From: Neptunicoccus cionae
GTDB taxonomy: Bacteria > Pseudomonadota > Alphaproteobacteria > Rhodobacterales > Rhodobacteraceae
Direction: 5' to 3'
NCBI RefSeq assembly: GCF_014643735.1
Contig: NZ_BMKA01000001.1
Span: 930,001-994,000 of the forward strand
DNA: 64,000 nucleotides
A model generated the notes under the pieces. That model did no database searches, was not told the DNA's origin, and saw only the letters and a program-made list of their open reading frames with translations. The position numbers and the translations under genes were made by a program. Positions 1-8,548 of the stretch are shown one piece after another (within the stretch, counting starts at the first letter, position 1; the number at the start of each line of letters is the position of its first letter).

Positions 1-394
1 CGTCTGTTTTGCGCAGGAACCCGCGATGCAGATGAGCAAAAGCCACTGCATGGTTAAGTATATCTTGGCGCGCTTCGTCGTCCCTGACAAAGAGGCTGGT
101 CTGACGGGCGAGGTTGCGGATTTCGGCAATCAACGAGCCCCACAGCTTGCGCGCTTCCCACCAGCGGTCATAGGCCGCGTTGTTGCGAAAGCCCAGAAAC
201 AACGAGAGCGCAACGCCGAAGATCCCCATCGCTGCGATGGAAATGTGGGGCAGTGGAACGAAGAAATAGTCCAATGCCACAACCAGCAAGGCCAGTAGGG
301 CGATCGTGGAAATCTTGCCAAGGATGGCAGGGACAACGGACCCTTGCACAATGAAGAACAGTTTCAACGAGGAGGGCGGTTCACGCAGGATCAT
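1..394 (-). CDS. Bestrophin-family anion channel (partial, runs off the left edge)
   Basis: The first 131 codons of a minus-strand gene whose 3' end lies outside the window. The N-terminus MILREPPSSLKLFF, a hydrophobic segment around residues 20-45 and the motif FRNNAAYDRWWEARK (about residues 72-86) are typical of bacterial bestrophin-like proteins (UPF0187/YneE type), which are pentameric chloride channels of the inner membrane. The ATG at 394 is chosen because it gives the family's usual MIxRE start. The gene is probably transcribed separately from ctaD, since a terminator lies between them. Family call is from motif memory. Confidence 0.75.
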   Translation of the reverse strand, partial: MILREPPSSLKLFFIVQGSVVPAILGKISTIALLALLVVALDYFFVPLPHISIAAMGIFGVALSLFLGFRNNAAYDRWWEARKLWGSLIAEIRNLARQTSLFVRDDEARQDILNHAVAFAHLHRGFLRKTD

Positions 395-483
395 AACAGG
401 GCCTGAAAGTTGCTTGGCACAGTGGTGGGACAAATCTGCAAAAATGCCAACAGAAATTTCGTCTTTCAGCCCCGCCAAAATGA

Positions 484-513
484 AAAAGGCCGAAGCATAT
501 GCTCCGGCCTTTT
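484..513 (-). terminator. Rho-independent terminator downstream of ctaD
   Basis: A perfect 9-bp stem (AAAAGGCCG / CGGCCTTTT) encloses a 12-nt loop that itself contains GCAT/ATGC, and both flanks give T-runs. It lies just past the ctaD stop and can work in both directions. Confidence 0.8.
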
Positions 514-534
514 CTTATTCGCTACGGGAAGCCA

Positions 535-2205
535 CTAGTGTTTCTGGTGGTCCCACATATCGGGTGTCGGCAGAGTTTCAAATGTGTGCTCTGGCGGAGG
601 TGTTGGAAGGGTCCATTCCAGCGTATCCGCGCCTTCACCCCAGTAGTTATCCTCGGTGATTTTCTTGCCCCACATCAGGGTGTAGAAAACGATGCCGATG
701 AAGAACACGAAGGATGCGAAGGACAGGAAGGCACCATAAGTGGAGACTTCGTTCCAGAGCGAGAACTGCTCTGGGTAGTCGATGTAACGGCGTGGCATAC
801 CTTGGCGACCCAGAAAGTGTTGTGGGAAGAAGGTGATGTTGGCACCGATGAACATCATCCAGAAGTGCAGCTTGCCGGCCCATTCAGGGTACTGACGACC
901 GGACATTTTACCGATCCAGTAGTAGACGCCCGCAAAGATACAGAACACAGCACCCAGAGACATAACATAGTGGAAGTGCGCAACCACATAGTATGTGTCG
1001 TGATAGGCGCGGTCCACACCAGCCTGTGACAGCACGATCCCTGTAACCCCACCAACGGTGAAGAGGAACAGGAAGCCGAAGGCCCAGTACATTGGTGTTT
1101 TCATCTCGATAGAGCCGCCCCACATGGTTGCGATCCATGAGAAGATCTTGATGCCTGTCGGCACCGCAATCACCATTGTCGCCAGCATGAAGTAGGACTG
1201 CTGTGTCAGGGACATGCCCACGGTGTACATGTGGTGTGCCCAGACAACAAAGCCAAGCGCGCCAATGCCAACCATCGCGTAAACCATCGGCAGGTAGCCA
1301 AAGATCGGCTTGCGCGAGAAGGTTGCGATAACGTGGGAGATGATACCAAAGCCCGGAACAATGATCATGTACACTTCGGGGTGACCGAAGAACCACAGCA
1401 AGTGCTGGTACAGGATCGGGTCGCCGCCGCCGGATGGATCAAAGAAGGTTGTCCCGAAGTTACGGTCTGTCAGCAGCATGGTGATCGCGCCGGCCAGAAC
1501 AGGCAGGGACAGAAGGATCAGGAAGGCTGTGACGAAGATCGACCACGCGAACAGCGGTGTTTTATGCAGGGTCATCCCCGGCGCACGCATGTTCAGGAAG
1601 GTGGTGATCATGTTGATCGCACCAAGGATCGAGGACGCACCGGAAACGTGAACCGCAAAGATTGCGAAATCCATCGAATAACCGGCCTCTTTGGTGGACA
1701 GCGGCGCATAAAGCACCCAACCCACACCGGAACCGAGCTGGCCGTTGCCGCCCGGAGACAGCAGGGACAGAACTGCAAGTGACGAACCAGCCACATACAT
1801 CCAGTAGGACAGGTTGTTCATCCGCGGGAACGCCATATCCGGCGCACCGATCATCAGTGGCATAAAGTAGTTACCAAAACCGCCGAACAGGGCGGGAATA
1901 ACCACAAAGAACATCATCAGGATGCCGTGGCCCGTGATCAACACGTTCCAGAGGTGGCCGTTTGGCGTACAGTTTTCAACAGCGGCCGCCATGAGGGACG
2001 CGCCCTCCATGCACATGTGTTGAACACCTGGTTCCATAAGTTCCAACCGCATAAAGACGGTAAAACATACGGAAATGAATCCCAGTAGGCCGGCTGTAAA
2101 CAGGTACAGCACACCGATATCTTTGTGGTTGGTTGACATAAACCAACGGGTAAAGAACCCGGGTCTTGCGTGGTCGTCGTGACCATGGGTGGCTGCGTCT
2201 GCCAT
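535..2205 (-). CDS. ctaD: Cytochrome c oxidase subunit I (aa3-type)
   Basis: Catalytic subunit of the terminal oxidase in the inner membrane, which reduces oxygen to water and pumps protons. About 556 residues with twelve hydrophobic segments. Visible signatures are [11 protein letters not shown] near the N-terminus, [13 protein letters not shown] (CuB His and the cross-linked Tyr) and the haem-ligand region [10 protein letters not shown]. The ATG at 2205 has AGGAG eight bases upstream, whereas the longer reading frame from a GTG at 2223 would overlap that Shine-Dalgarno, so 2205 is preferred. The 5' leader (2206-2300) contains two short GC hairpins at 2243-2256 and 2281-2297. Other oxidase genes are not in this window. 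Confidence 0.97.
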   Translation of the reverse strand: MADAATHGHDDHARPGFFTRWFMSTNHKDIGVLYLFTAGLLGFISVCFTVFMRLELMEPGVQHMCMEGASLMAAAVENCTPNGHLWNVLITGHGILMMFFVVIPALFGGFGNYFMPLMIGAPDMAFPRMNNLSYWMYVAGSSLAVLSLLSPGGNGQLGSGVGWVLYAPLSTKEAGYSMDFAIFAVHVSGASSILGAINMITTFLNMRAPGMTLHKTPLFAWSIFVTAFLILLSLPVLAGAITMLLTDRNFGTTFFDPSGGGDPILYQHLLWFFGHPEVYMIIVPGFGIISHVIATFSRKPIFGYLPMVYAMVGIGALGFVVWAHHMYTVGMSLTQQSYFMLATMVIAVPTGIKIFSWIATMWGGSIEMKTPMYWAFGFLFLFTVGGVTGIVLSQAGVDRAYHDTYYVVAHFHYVMSLGAVFCIFAGVYYWIGKMSGRQYPEWAGKLHFWMMFIGANITFFPQHFLGRQGMPRRYIDYPEQFSLWNEVSTYGAFLSFASFVFFIGIVFYTLMWGKKITEDNYWGEGADTLEWTLPTPPPEHTFETLPTPDMWDHQKH

Positions 2206-2427
2206 GCTTGTTTCTCCTGACACGTCTTTTGTTGCCGCGAATCCCCGTTTCCGGGGTCCGCAGATACCCGACGCCTACATACCCCAGCCCATGGGGTGTC
2301 TCAAGCCGATTAAAAGTCGCAGGTTACAGGCGGGAGCATCTGTCGCAGGACGGCTGAGGCTGCGGGTTTCACGGGCTTTGACGATTTTCTATCACAGCTT
2401 GTCAGAAATTACTGATCAAATGGTAAA

Positions 2428-3078
2428 TCAGTCCGGAAATACTTGTAAAAAGCTTTTCTTCAGCGCCACATCCAGATCGTCCATCGTTACCGGCAGACCC
2501 AGATCTACAAGGGATGTCACCCCGTGTTCGGCAATGCCACAAGGTACAATGCCGCCGTAGTGGGACAGGTCGGGCTCTACGTTGATGCAGATTCCGTGAA
2601 AGCTGGTCCATTTGCGCAGGCGCACACCAATCGCAGCGATCTTGTCTTCTGGCGGGGTGCCAAGGGCTGTGAGCGGTTTGTCATGGCGCACAACCCAAAC
2701 CCCGACACGCCCTTCGCGCCGCTCTCCGGTGACGTTGAACTCTGCCAGCGTCTGGATTACCCATTCTTCAAGGGTCCAGACAAACTTGCGCACATCGCGG
2801 CCCCGTTTGTTAAGATCAAGCATGGCATAAGCCACCCGCTGTCCCGGCCCGTGATAGGTATATTGTCCGCCCCGTTTAGACGTATAGACCGGAAATCGGT
2901 CCGGATCGGTCAGATCATTAATATCCGCAGATGTGCCCGCAGTATAAAGTGCCGGATGCTCCAGCAGCCAGATACGTTCGTCCGCACCGCTCCGGATCAT
3001 GGACTCCACATGGGTTTCCATTTGCGAAACCGCTTCGGGGTAGGGGACAAACCCCTCTGATGTGATCCAGTCTACCAT
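2428..3078 (-). CDS. lipB: Lipoyl(octanoyl) transferase
   Basis: Transfers octanoate from acyl carrier protein to lipoyl domains in the cytoplasm, the first step of protein lipoylation. Signatures seen are [30 protein letters not shown] and, near the end, the acyl-binding Lys and Cys contexts [15 protein letters not shown] and [15 protein letters not shown]. The start is placed at the internal ATG 3078 (MVDWITSEG), matching the normal LipB N-terminus. A TTG at 3150 would add 24 residues of unlikely sequence. No strong ribosome binding site precedes either, so the start is moderately certain. Confidence 0.93.
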   Translation of the reverse strand: MVDWITSEGFVPYPEAVSQMETHVESMIRSGADERIWLLEHPALYTAGTSADINDLTDPDRFPVYTSKRGGQYTYHGPGQRVAYAMLDLNKRGRDVRKFVWTLEEWVIQTLAEFNVTGERREGRVGVWVVRHDKPLTALGTPPEDKIAAIGVRLRKWTSFHGICINVEPDLSHYGGIVPCGIAEHGVTSLVDLGLPVTMDDLDVALKKSFLQVFPD

Positions 3079-3264
3079 GGCACTGGAAGTGCCGTAACTT
3101 GGCAGGGGTGTCAAACCTCTAATGCGCCGCAAGGCCCGCGTAGAAAGCAAGAGCGCCGATAGTTTTTGACCGGTTTCTCAGCGATCTGCGGAATTAATTG
3201 CACCAGAGAACATTTTGCTCTTCACATCACGAATTGCCTTGGCTATACGCTGCCTACCTCGCGT

Positions 3265-3351
3265 GCGGCCGTGGCGGAATTGGTAGACGCGCAGCGTTGA
3301 GGTCGCTGTTCCTTAACCGGAGTGGAAGTTCGAGTCTTCTCGGCCGCACCA
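3265..3351 (+). tRNA. tRNA-Leu (anticodon GAG)
   Basis: The acceptor stem GCGGCCG pairs with CGGCCGC and is followed by an encoded ACCA. The anticodon stem CAGCG/CGCTG carries loop TTGAGGT, giving anticodon GAG. The long variable arm is that of a class II tRNA, and the T-loop is TTCGAGT. It stands alone between lipB and aroQ on the opposite strand. Confidence 0.95.
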
Positions 3352-3445
3352 AAGGGTTTTCCTGATAATGCTATTTTTAACAAAGTGTTAAGCGTGGTCT
3401 TGACTGATCGCTTTGCGCTGCAAAAAAAACTGTATTGGCAGGGCC

Positions 3446-3886
3446 TCAGCCCCCCAGCAAACTCCCCAGCCGGTGCATACACAGGTAGTATCCCTCAACC
3501 CCCATACCGATAATCGCGGAATCGGCGCGTTGGGTTACGTAAGAATGGTGCCGGAAGGATTCGCGGTGGTGGATGTTTGAGATATGCACCTCCAGCACCG
3601 GACCGTCGAATGTGTTCAGCGCGTCGAGTATCGCCACGGATGTGTGGGAATAGGCAGCCGGATTGATAATGATCCCTGCGGAAGTCTCGCGGCAGGTCTG
3701 GATCATATCCACCAGAACGCCTTCATGGTTGGATTGCAGCAGTTCAGAGCGCAAACCGTATTGTGCTGCAACCTCGGCACAGCCAGCTTCCACATCTGCG
3801 AGCGTGGCTGTTCCGTAGATTTCCGGCTGCCGCTGCCCCAAAAGGTTCAGGTTGGGGCCGTTCAGCACTGTAACAAGCTTGCTCAT
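3446..3886 (-). CDS. aroQ: 3-dehydroquinate dehydratase, type II
   Basis: Third step of the shikimate pathway, dehydrating 3-dehydroquinate by the trans mechanism; a small dodecameric cytoplasmic enzyme. 146 residues, the normal family length. The family motif [19 protein letters not shown] at the N-terminus holds the catalytic Tyr, with SNHEGVLVD, the catalytic-His context [11 protein letters not shown] and [11 protein letters not shown] further on. The ATG at 3886 ([12 protein letters not shown]) is chosen over the frame open to 4030, whose extra 48 residues look non-coding. Confidence 0.95.
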   Translation of the reverse strand: MSKLVTVLNGPNLNLLGQRQPEIYGTATLADVEAGCAEVAAQYGLRSELLQSNHEGVLVDMIQTCRETSAGIIINPAAYSHTSVAILDALNTFDGPVLEVHISNIHHRESFRHHSYVTQRADSAIIGMGVEGYYLCMHRLGSLLGG

Positions 3887-4021
3887 GGGGTCTGGTCCGT
3901 CTGTTATCTGCCCTGTAACAGGGTGTCTGGCAGTCATAACCAATCCCGCCAAAGACGCAAAGTGGCGATCTGGCGGGGGCGCTTTAATACTGGCGGTGTG
4001 TGGTGCAGATGCAAAAGGTAA

Positions 4022-4046
4022 CAGCCGCATCTGTTAGATACGGCTG
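4022..4046 (-). terminator. Candidate terminator of the minus-strand T6SS accessory operon
   Basis: CAGCCGcATCT and AGATaCGGCTG form an 11-bp stem with one mismatch and a GTT loop. On the minus strand it is followed by a T-rich stretch (TTACCTTTT). It lies 26 bases past the stop of the last accessory gene. Confidence 0.5.
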
Positions 4047-4071
4047 CACGAAGTTCCGCGGCGGGTGCGCG

Positions 4072-4824
4072 TCAGCTTAAAACTTGTACTTCTACACGGC
4101 GGTTTTCCGATGCGCCGGGATCGGCAGGGATTTTCAACCGTTCCTCGCCCGCGCCAACGGCTTGCAGGCGGGATTGATCAATGGCGCAACTGGTGGTCAT
4201 GTAGCGGACCACCTCATCTGCGCGAGCCTGAGAGAGCCGTTTGTTATAGTCGGCTTTGCCTTTCGCATCGGTGTGGCCGATGATCTGATACGTGCCTTCA
4301 CCGCTGTCCGCTTTGATCGCTGCGCAAAGGGCGGTCAGTTGGGTTTTGGATTTGGGTTGCAACAGGGCGCTGTCAAAATCGAAATAAATCGTCAGGTCAA
4401 TGGTCATCGCCTCGGAAGGTTGTTCGGGGCGTGTCGCTGATGCAGTTGCGAGCGTGGGCAGCGTTTCCGCGCCATTACCGGACGTCACTGACGGAGCGGC
4501 CTGTGTGCCGGTGGCATCCTGCGTCGCTGTCAGTTGAAGACCGGATGTGCCGCTTCCCTGATCGCTGGCTTGTAAGGTCAGTCCGGTACTGCTAACCGAC
4601 GGTGCGACGCTGCCTTCGCTCTCATCAGCGGGGGCCATCGTCAGCGCGGTCTCCTCGGCTGCATTTCCAGCGGGTTTAGAGGCCTCCACAAATCCGAGCG
4701 TTCGGCTGCGCTGTGCCTGCAGCCTTTGCAGAATGTCTTCCGCGCTCATCTCGTCAGCCTGCACTGATGGCGTGAGCAGGGCAAGAAGGGTAAGTCCGGT
4801 GGCAGTTGTTCTAAGAAAAGTCAT
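4072..4824 (-). CDS. OmpA-domain periplasmic/cell-wall-binding protein of the T6SS locus
   Basis: 250 residues: a Sec signal peptide (about 1-23, cleaving after VQA), a Ser/Thr/Ala-rich variable middle with little predicted structure, then a C-terminal OmpA-like domain (about 135-250) with the peptidoglycan-binding core TYQIIGHTDAKGKADYN and LSQARADEVVRYM, ending GASENRRVEVQVL. Proteins of this kind bind diaminopimelate in peptidoglycan. The gene has AGGAG seven bases before the ATG. It is the last gene of the minus-strand accessory operon, 129 bp after the kinase. TssL here also ends in an OmpA domain, so this may be an extra wall anchor for the secretion machine (inference). Confidence 0.85.
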   Translation of the reverse strand: MTFLRTTATGLTLLALLTPSVQADEMSAEDILQRLQAQRSRTLGFVEASKPAGNAAEETALTMAPADESEGSVAPSVSSTGLTLQASDQGSGTSGLQLTATQDATGTQAAPSVTSGNGAETLPTLATASATRPEQPSEAMTIDLTIYFDFDSALLQPKSKTQLTALCAAIKADSGEGTYQIIGHTDAKGKADYNKRLSQARADEVVRYMTTSCAIDQSRLQAVGAGEERLKIPADPGASENRRVEVQVLS

Positions 4825-4953
4825 TACACGGCTCCTGAAAAAGGGGTGAATGGAAAATAAATTGGGGGTGTTTCACCTGTTTTAGCCGATCTAACAGCTT
4901 TTGGGAAAACACAATGTTGAAAAAGTCACTCTTTGGCGGGATAGGGGGCGCAG

Positions 4954-7272
4954 TTACTCCAGCGTCATCATAAAACGATAGTTCACCAGTGCGCCGTCGT
5001 CGGGTAAATCCTCCAGCCGGTCATTCAGGGCTTCGATAAATGCGCCACTGCTTTCGGCGCGGGGGCGAATTTCGTCAAACAAGGGTGTATCGCTGACAAT
5101 GGCCAGCAGAATGTTCGCGCCCACCGGCTCCACCACCTTGAACCCCAGTTTCTCAATCGAGGCCTCTGCGACGGGATAAGCCACACGCACTGATCGGGTG
5201 TCCCCGTCAACACTACCAATATCCTGAAGTGTGTTTGCTGATCGGGCCTGGTGGGGCAGCAAGTGAAAGACTTGTTCCGCCAAATCCACAAAAACCACGT
5301 TCAAGAAACCGTCGCGGTCTTTTGGCAGGCGGATGTCGATCACCGGATTTTCACCGATGCGGAAAATATCGCCCTCAACCCTGTCAGCTTTGGTGCCATA
5401 GCTGTAGTCGATCTCCAGCGCGCCTGACAAATCCTCTGGCATCAAGCGCAGCACGGAACAGACACTGGAGTTGAGGATTTCCAGATCAGAAGAAATCTCC
5501 CGCCCCGGTGCCATTTGGGACAGGTAGGCCTGCACGCGAGACATATCCGCCGCCACCGCCAGTTTGCCGGACACAGCCAAAGCATCATCCGGACCAAGGG
5601 CGCCGTTACGGCCTCCGGTCAGGCTAAGCGGGCCGCAACTGGCCATGTCTTGCAGTCCGAAATCCAGATCGTCGAGCGACACGGACGGAATTTCCACTTC
5701 GATCCGGTCCACCAACGCCAGTTTTGTCCCCTCAATCGCAGCCCGCGCCCCGTTCAGCAGTGCGGTTTTCTCCAGTTCGTTCTGAGCCTTGGCGATCAGG
5801 ATCACGTCCATATCGTTGGCCGAGACCGTCCAGCTTTCAACTGCGTCAAACAGCATGGCGACCTTGATGATCCGCTCGCTCCAGCCTGCGAAGGGTTCGC
5901 CCCGCGCAGGGGTCACATCAGACAGGACAGCAAATGCGTTAAGATGCTGTTCAAGCTGAGTTGTAAGCGCTGGCACTGCATCTTCCGACGGCAAATTGCC
6001 GATCAGACGCAGCGGGTCGTCCGGCGAACCGCGCTCAATCGTTAACACAAAGGGATCGGCAAGGGGCAACGGTTCGGGTTGCGGCGCGGTCTCTGCAAGG
6101 CTTTCGGTGTCGGGTTCTGTCACGGGCGCAACCGAGGCTGTGGTGGTTGCAGCTGTGCCAGTGCTGGTGTTGCTTGCGGCGGATTGGGTAGTGGGATCAG
6201 ACGGGGCAGGGCTGAACTGTCCGCTGAACCACCCCGCAGCGCCCAGAGCCAGCGCCACGGCGATGGCGGAACCGGCGTATAGACCAGTCCGAGACGATTT
6301 GGCAGGCGGTGTTTCAACCCCTGCGGCAGGGCCGCCGTGGGTTCCTGTCGCAGTAGTTTGCGGTGTCGTCGTCGATGCTGCCGCCCGTGAAGCGGGGCCA
6401 CCGGCGGGCAGGATCACGGTTTTTTCGTCGTCGTCGCTCAGTATTCCGAGAAACTCCAACGCCTCTTGTGCGGTTTGCAGACGATCGGCGGGATCGGGTT
6501 CCACTAGCCGCGACACCAGCGCAGCCAACGGGCCGGACATATCCGAAATATCCGGCTTCACCGCCTTGGCACTGATGATCTGCATCAGGGACGACCCCGC
6601 ATTCGGGGATTGGCCGCGGTAAGCCCCCATCAAGGTCATGCCAAGGGAATAAAGATCGGAACGGGCATCGCTGCGCCCCTCCATCTGTTCGGGCGAGGCG
6701 TATTGGTATTTACCTGCAAACCCGCCTCCCACAACGGTTTTTGCCCCATCGTTCACATCCTTGGCGATGCCAAAGTCGATCAATGTGGCCTGTTTGGGGT
6801 CCCCGCCGCGCAGCAAGATATTGTCAGGCGACAGGTCACGGTGAAAGGCGTTCTTTTCGTGTGCAGCCTTCAACCCGCAAAGCACCCGCTCTGCCACTTC
6901 CAGCAGGGTGGTTTCGTTCAGCGGGCCTTTGTCTTTCATCTCGTCCGCTAGGGAGCGGCCCTCGATAAATTCCATAACGATGAACAAAAATCCGCCGTGG
7001 CTGTCGCTTTCCAGCAGGTCGTAGTAGCGCACCACAGACGGGTCGATCACCTCGTGCAGGACGGATGCCTCCCGCTTCATCAGGTTCGTAAACTGCTCAT
7101 CCTGCGCAAATTCCGCTTTCAGGATTTTCACCGCGATTTCGCGCCCTGAAACCCGATTGGTGGCGCGGTAAACTTCTCCGGTGCCCCCAGATGCAACCAG
7201 TTCAGCGATCACATAAGTATTGTTCAGCACATCGCCCGTAGACAGGATGCCGGTTTCAGTCGGATCGCTCAA
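4954..7272 (-). CDS. ppkA: T6SS Ser/Thr protein kinase, PpkA-like, with periplasmic C-terminal region
   Basis: 772-residue transmembrane kinase. Kinase domain about 20-275: Gly-rich loop ASGGTGEVYRA, Lys49 in AVKIL, catalytic loop HRDLSPDN (144-151) and DFG (166-168). The usual HRDLKPEN Lys is Ser here. A Pro/Thr-rich linker follows, then one membrane segment at about 330-350, then roughly 400 residues outside. The extracytoplasmic part starts with a BON-like stretch and ends with a region resembling DUF4384 (GFLNVVFVDLAEQ ... NILLAIVSDTPLFDE). In Pseudomonas HSI-I, PpkA phosphorylates the FHA protein and is opposed by PppA, and both partners are encoded in the other arm here. The start is a TTG with AAGGA seven bases upstream. 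Confidence 0.9.
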   Translation of the reverse strand: MSDPTETGILSTGDVLNNTYVIAELVASGGTGEVYRATNRVSGREIAVKILKAEFAQDEQFTNLMKREASVLHEVIDPSVVRYYDLLESDSHGGFLFIVMEFIEGRSLADEMKDKGPLNETTLLEVAERVLCGLKAAHEKNAFHRDLSPDNILLRGGDPKQATLIDFGIAKDVNDGAKTVVGGGFAGKYQYASPEQMEGRSDARSDLYSLGMTLMGAYRGQSPNAGSSLMQIISAKAVKPDISDMSGPLAALVSRLVEPDPADRLQTAQEALEFLGILSDDDEKTVILPAGGPASRAAASTTTPQTTATGTHGGPAAGVETPPAKSSRTGLYAGSAIAVALALGAAGWFSGQFSPAPSDPTTQSAASNTSTGTAATTTASVAPVTEPDTESLAETAPQPEPLPLADPFVLTIERGSPDDPLRLIGNLPSEDAVPALTTQLEQHLNAFAVLSDVTPARGEPFAGWSERIIKVAMLFDAVESWTVSANDMDVILIAKAQNELEKTALLNGARAAIEGTKLALVDRIEVEIPSVSLDDLDFGLQDMASCGPLSLTGGRNGALGPDDALAVSGKLAVAADMSRVQAYLSQMAPGREISSDLEILNSSVCSVLRLMPEDLSGALEIDYSYGTKADRVEGDIFRIGENPVIDIRLPKDRDGFLNVVFVDLAEQVFHLLPHQARSANTLQDIGSVDGDTRSVRVAYPVAEASIEKLGFKVVEPVGANILLAIVSDTPLFDEIRPRAESSGAFIEALNDRLEDLPDDGALVNYRFMMTLE

Positions 7273-7344
7273 TGGGTGGTCCTTTTCATGGGGGCGACAC
7301 CGCAGTTTGCGGGTCAGTCTTGAAATTATTAGCGTAAAGCGGCT

Positions 7345-7836
7345 TCATCCTGCAAGTTTCGCCAGTGTTTCGGCCAGTTTTCGGGTGTCTGCGATGGTCT
7401 TTTGCAGATTGGCGAGCCTTTCGGCATCGCTTTGGCCCGAAGGCGGCGGGCTGAGCGCGGCTGAAATCCGCGCCTGCGTGGCCGGCGCTATGTTCTGTTC
7501 ACCGATGCGGATTTTGGAAACGATGATGTCCTGCTGCAACCGCGCCAGCGCGTTTTGATGGGCGGAAACCTGTCGGGACAGGGAGTTGCGTTCTGCCAGC
7601 AGGCGTTGCTGGCGAAGTTGCAAGGCGGCGACCCGTTCTTCGCGGGTGGCGATCCTTGCGTCATAGGTGCCGTCAGAGACGTTTTCGATCCCGTTGAAGA
7701 AACCGCCGTAGGCCGGATCATCCAGATCGCCCCGCTGGGCGCAGGCGGTTGTCAGCAACAGCGCTGCCCCAAGGGACAGGCCGCGCAGAACCCTGGTGCG
7801 GTGGCCGGTTCGGAAAGATGGGGCGTGTTGGGGCAT
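7345..7836 (-). CDS. Putative lipoprotein with coiled coil, T6SS accessory operon
   Basis: 163 residues. The signal peptide ends in lipobox LTTAC, followed by a short globular stretch (about 38-60) and a long helical region rich in Gln, Arg and Leu, probably coiled coil, interrupted by a Pro-rich turn. I do not recognise a family. The start ATG at 7836 lies one base after the stop of the gene upstream; the frame stays open to 8007, but that part is the antisense of the neighbour and lacks a signal peptide. Probably co-transcribed with the caspase-fold protein and kinase; an outer-membrane-attached partner is a plausible role (inference). Confidence 0.72.
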   Translation of the reverse strand: MPQHAPSFRTGHRTRVLRGLSLGAALLLTTACAQRGDLDDPAYGGFFNGIENVSDGTYDARIATREERVAALQLRQQRLLAERNSLSRQVSAHQNALARLQQDIIVSKIRIGEQNIAPATQARISAALSPPPSGQSDAERLANLQKTIADTRKLAETLAKLAG

Positions 7837-7837
7837 A

Positions 7838-8548
7838 TCAGATCTCCGAAACCAGCGTTGTCGCGATGGAGCGCATGGCCGAAATGCGATCCGACAGCGC
7901 GGAATACCGTTCAGCGGCAGGGGCGGTGGCACCGCTTTGGGCGCTGTCCACGGCGAGGAGGGAGCGCGCCTCTCCAAATACGTTCTGCCGCTGGACCGCG
8001 GCTTCAATCGCCTTGTTCATAACGGCCAGATTTCCGGATGCCTGTTCCTGCGCCTGCCGGATGGCAATGCCGTTCCCAGACGCCCGCGCCGCTGCCAGCC
8101 GCGCGCGTTGTTGGCCAAGAACGGCGCGCATGGTGGCAATGGCGCTTTCCAGATCGCGGTTGTTGGCTTCCAGATCAGCCGCAAGCTGGTTGAGCTGTGC
8201 CTCGCGGTTGGCGAAATCTTCTTGCAGGCCGCGCACGTAAACACCCGAAGCCGCGCCGATGAAGCGGCCCAGCCGCGCCCCCGCAAACGCGCCTTGCATC
8301 CCGCCGGTCAAGCCGCCGATCAGGGCACCTACGGCAAATCCGGCCATGCCGCCTTCGCCCACCGTGGCCTGCAACGCTTCGGCCTTATGGCGCAGGGCCT
8401 TTTCTTCGGCTGTTTCAGGCTGCCAGCTGAACGCCCGCTGCCCGCCCATCGGATCGTTGGGCGAGACTGCACAGGCGGACAGGCCCAGAAACAGCAGTGG
8501 TGTCAGGGCGCCTGCGATCAGCTTTGTGGCAGGAAATCGGAAAGCCAT
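7838..8548 (-). CDS. Lipoprotein with glycine-zipper and coiled coil, T6SS accessory operon
   Basis: 236 residues. Lipobox LSAC at about residue 26; then a Gly/Ala-rich glycine zipper (about 65-105: GGMAGFAVGALIGGLTGGM onward) able to insert in or pack on membranes; then a long predicted coiled coil (about 105-190). Glycine-zipper lipoproteins of the Rickettsia 17-kDa/SlyB kind sit in the outer membrane, but the long coiled coil is not part of that family. AAGGA lies eight bases before the ATG. It overlaps the caspase gene upstream by 31 bp and abuts the lipoprotein gene downstream, so the three are likely translated together. Confidence 0.78.
   Translation of the reverse strand: MAFRFPATKLIAGALTPLLFLGLSACAVSPNDPMGGQRAFSWQPETAEEKALRHKAEALQATVGEGGMAGFAVGALIGGLTGGMQGAFAGARLGRFIGAASGVYVRGLQEDFANREAQLNQLAADLEANNRDLESAIATMRAVLGQQRARLAAARASGNGIAIRQAQEQASGNLAVMNKAIEAAVQRQNVFGEARSLLAVDSAQSGATAPAAERYSALSDRISAMRSIATTLVSEI

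Noticed and set aside
3078-3150. Longer lipB from a TTG at 3150
   Set aside because: The extra 24 residues are not LipB-like, and MVDWITSEG matches the usual N-terminus.
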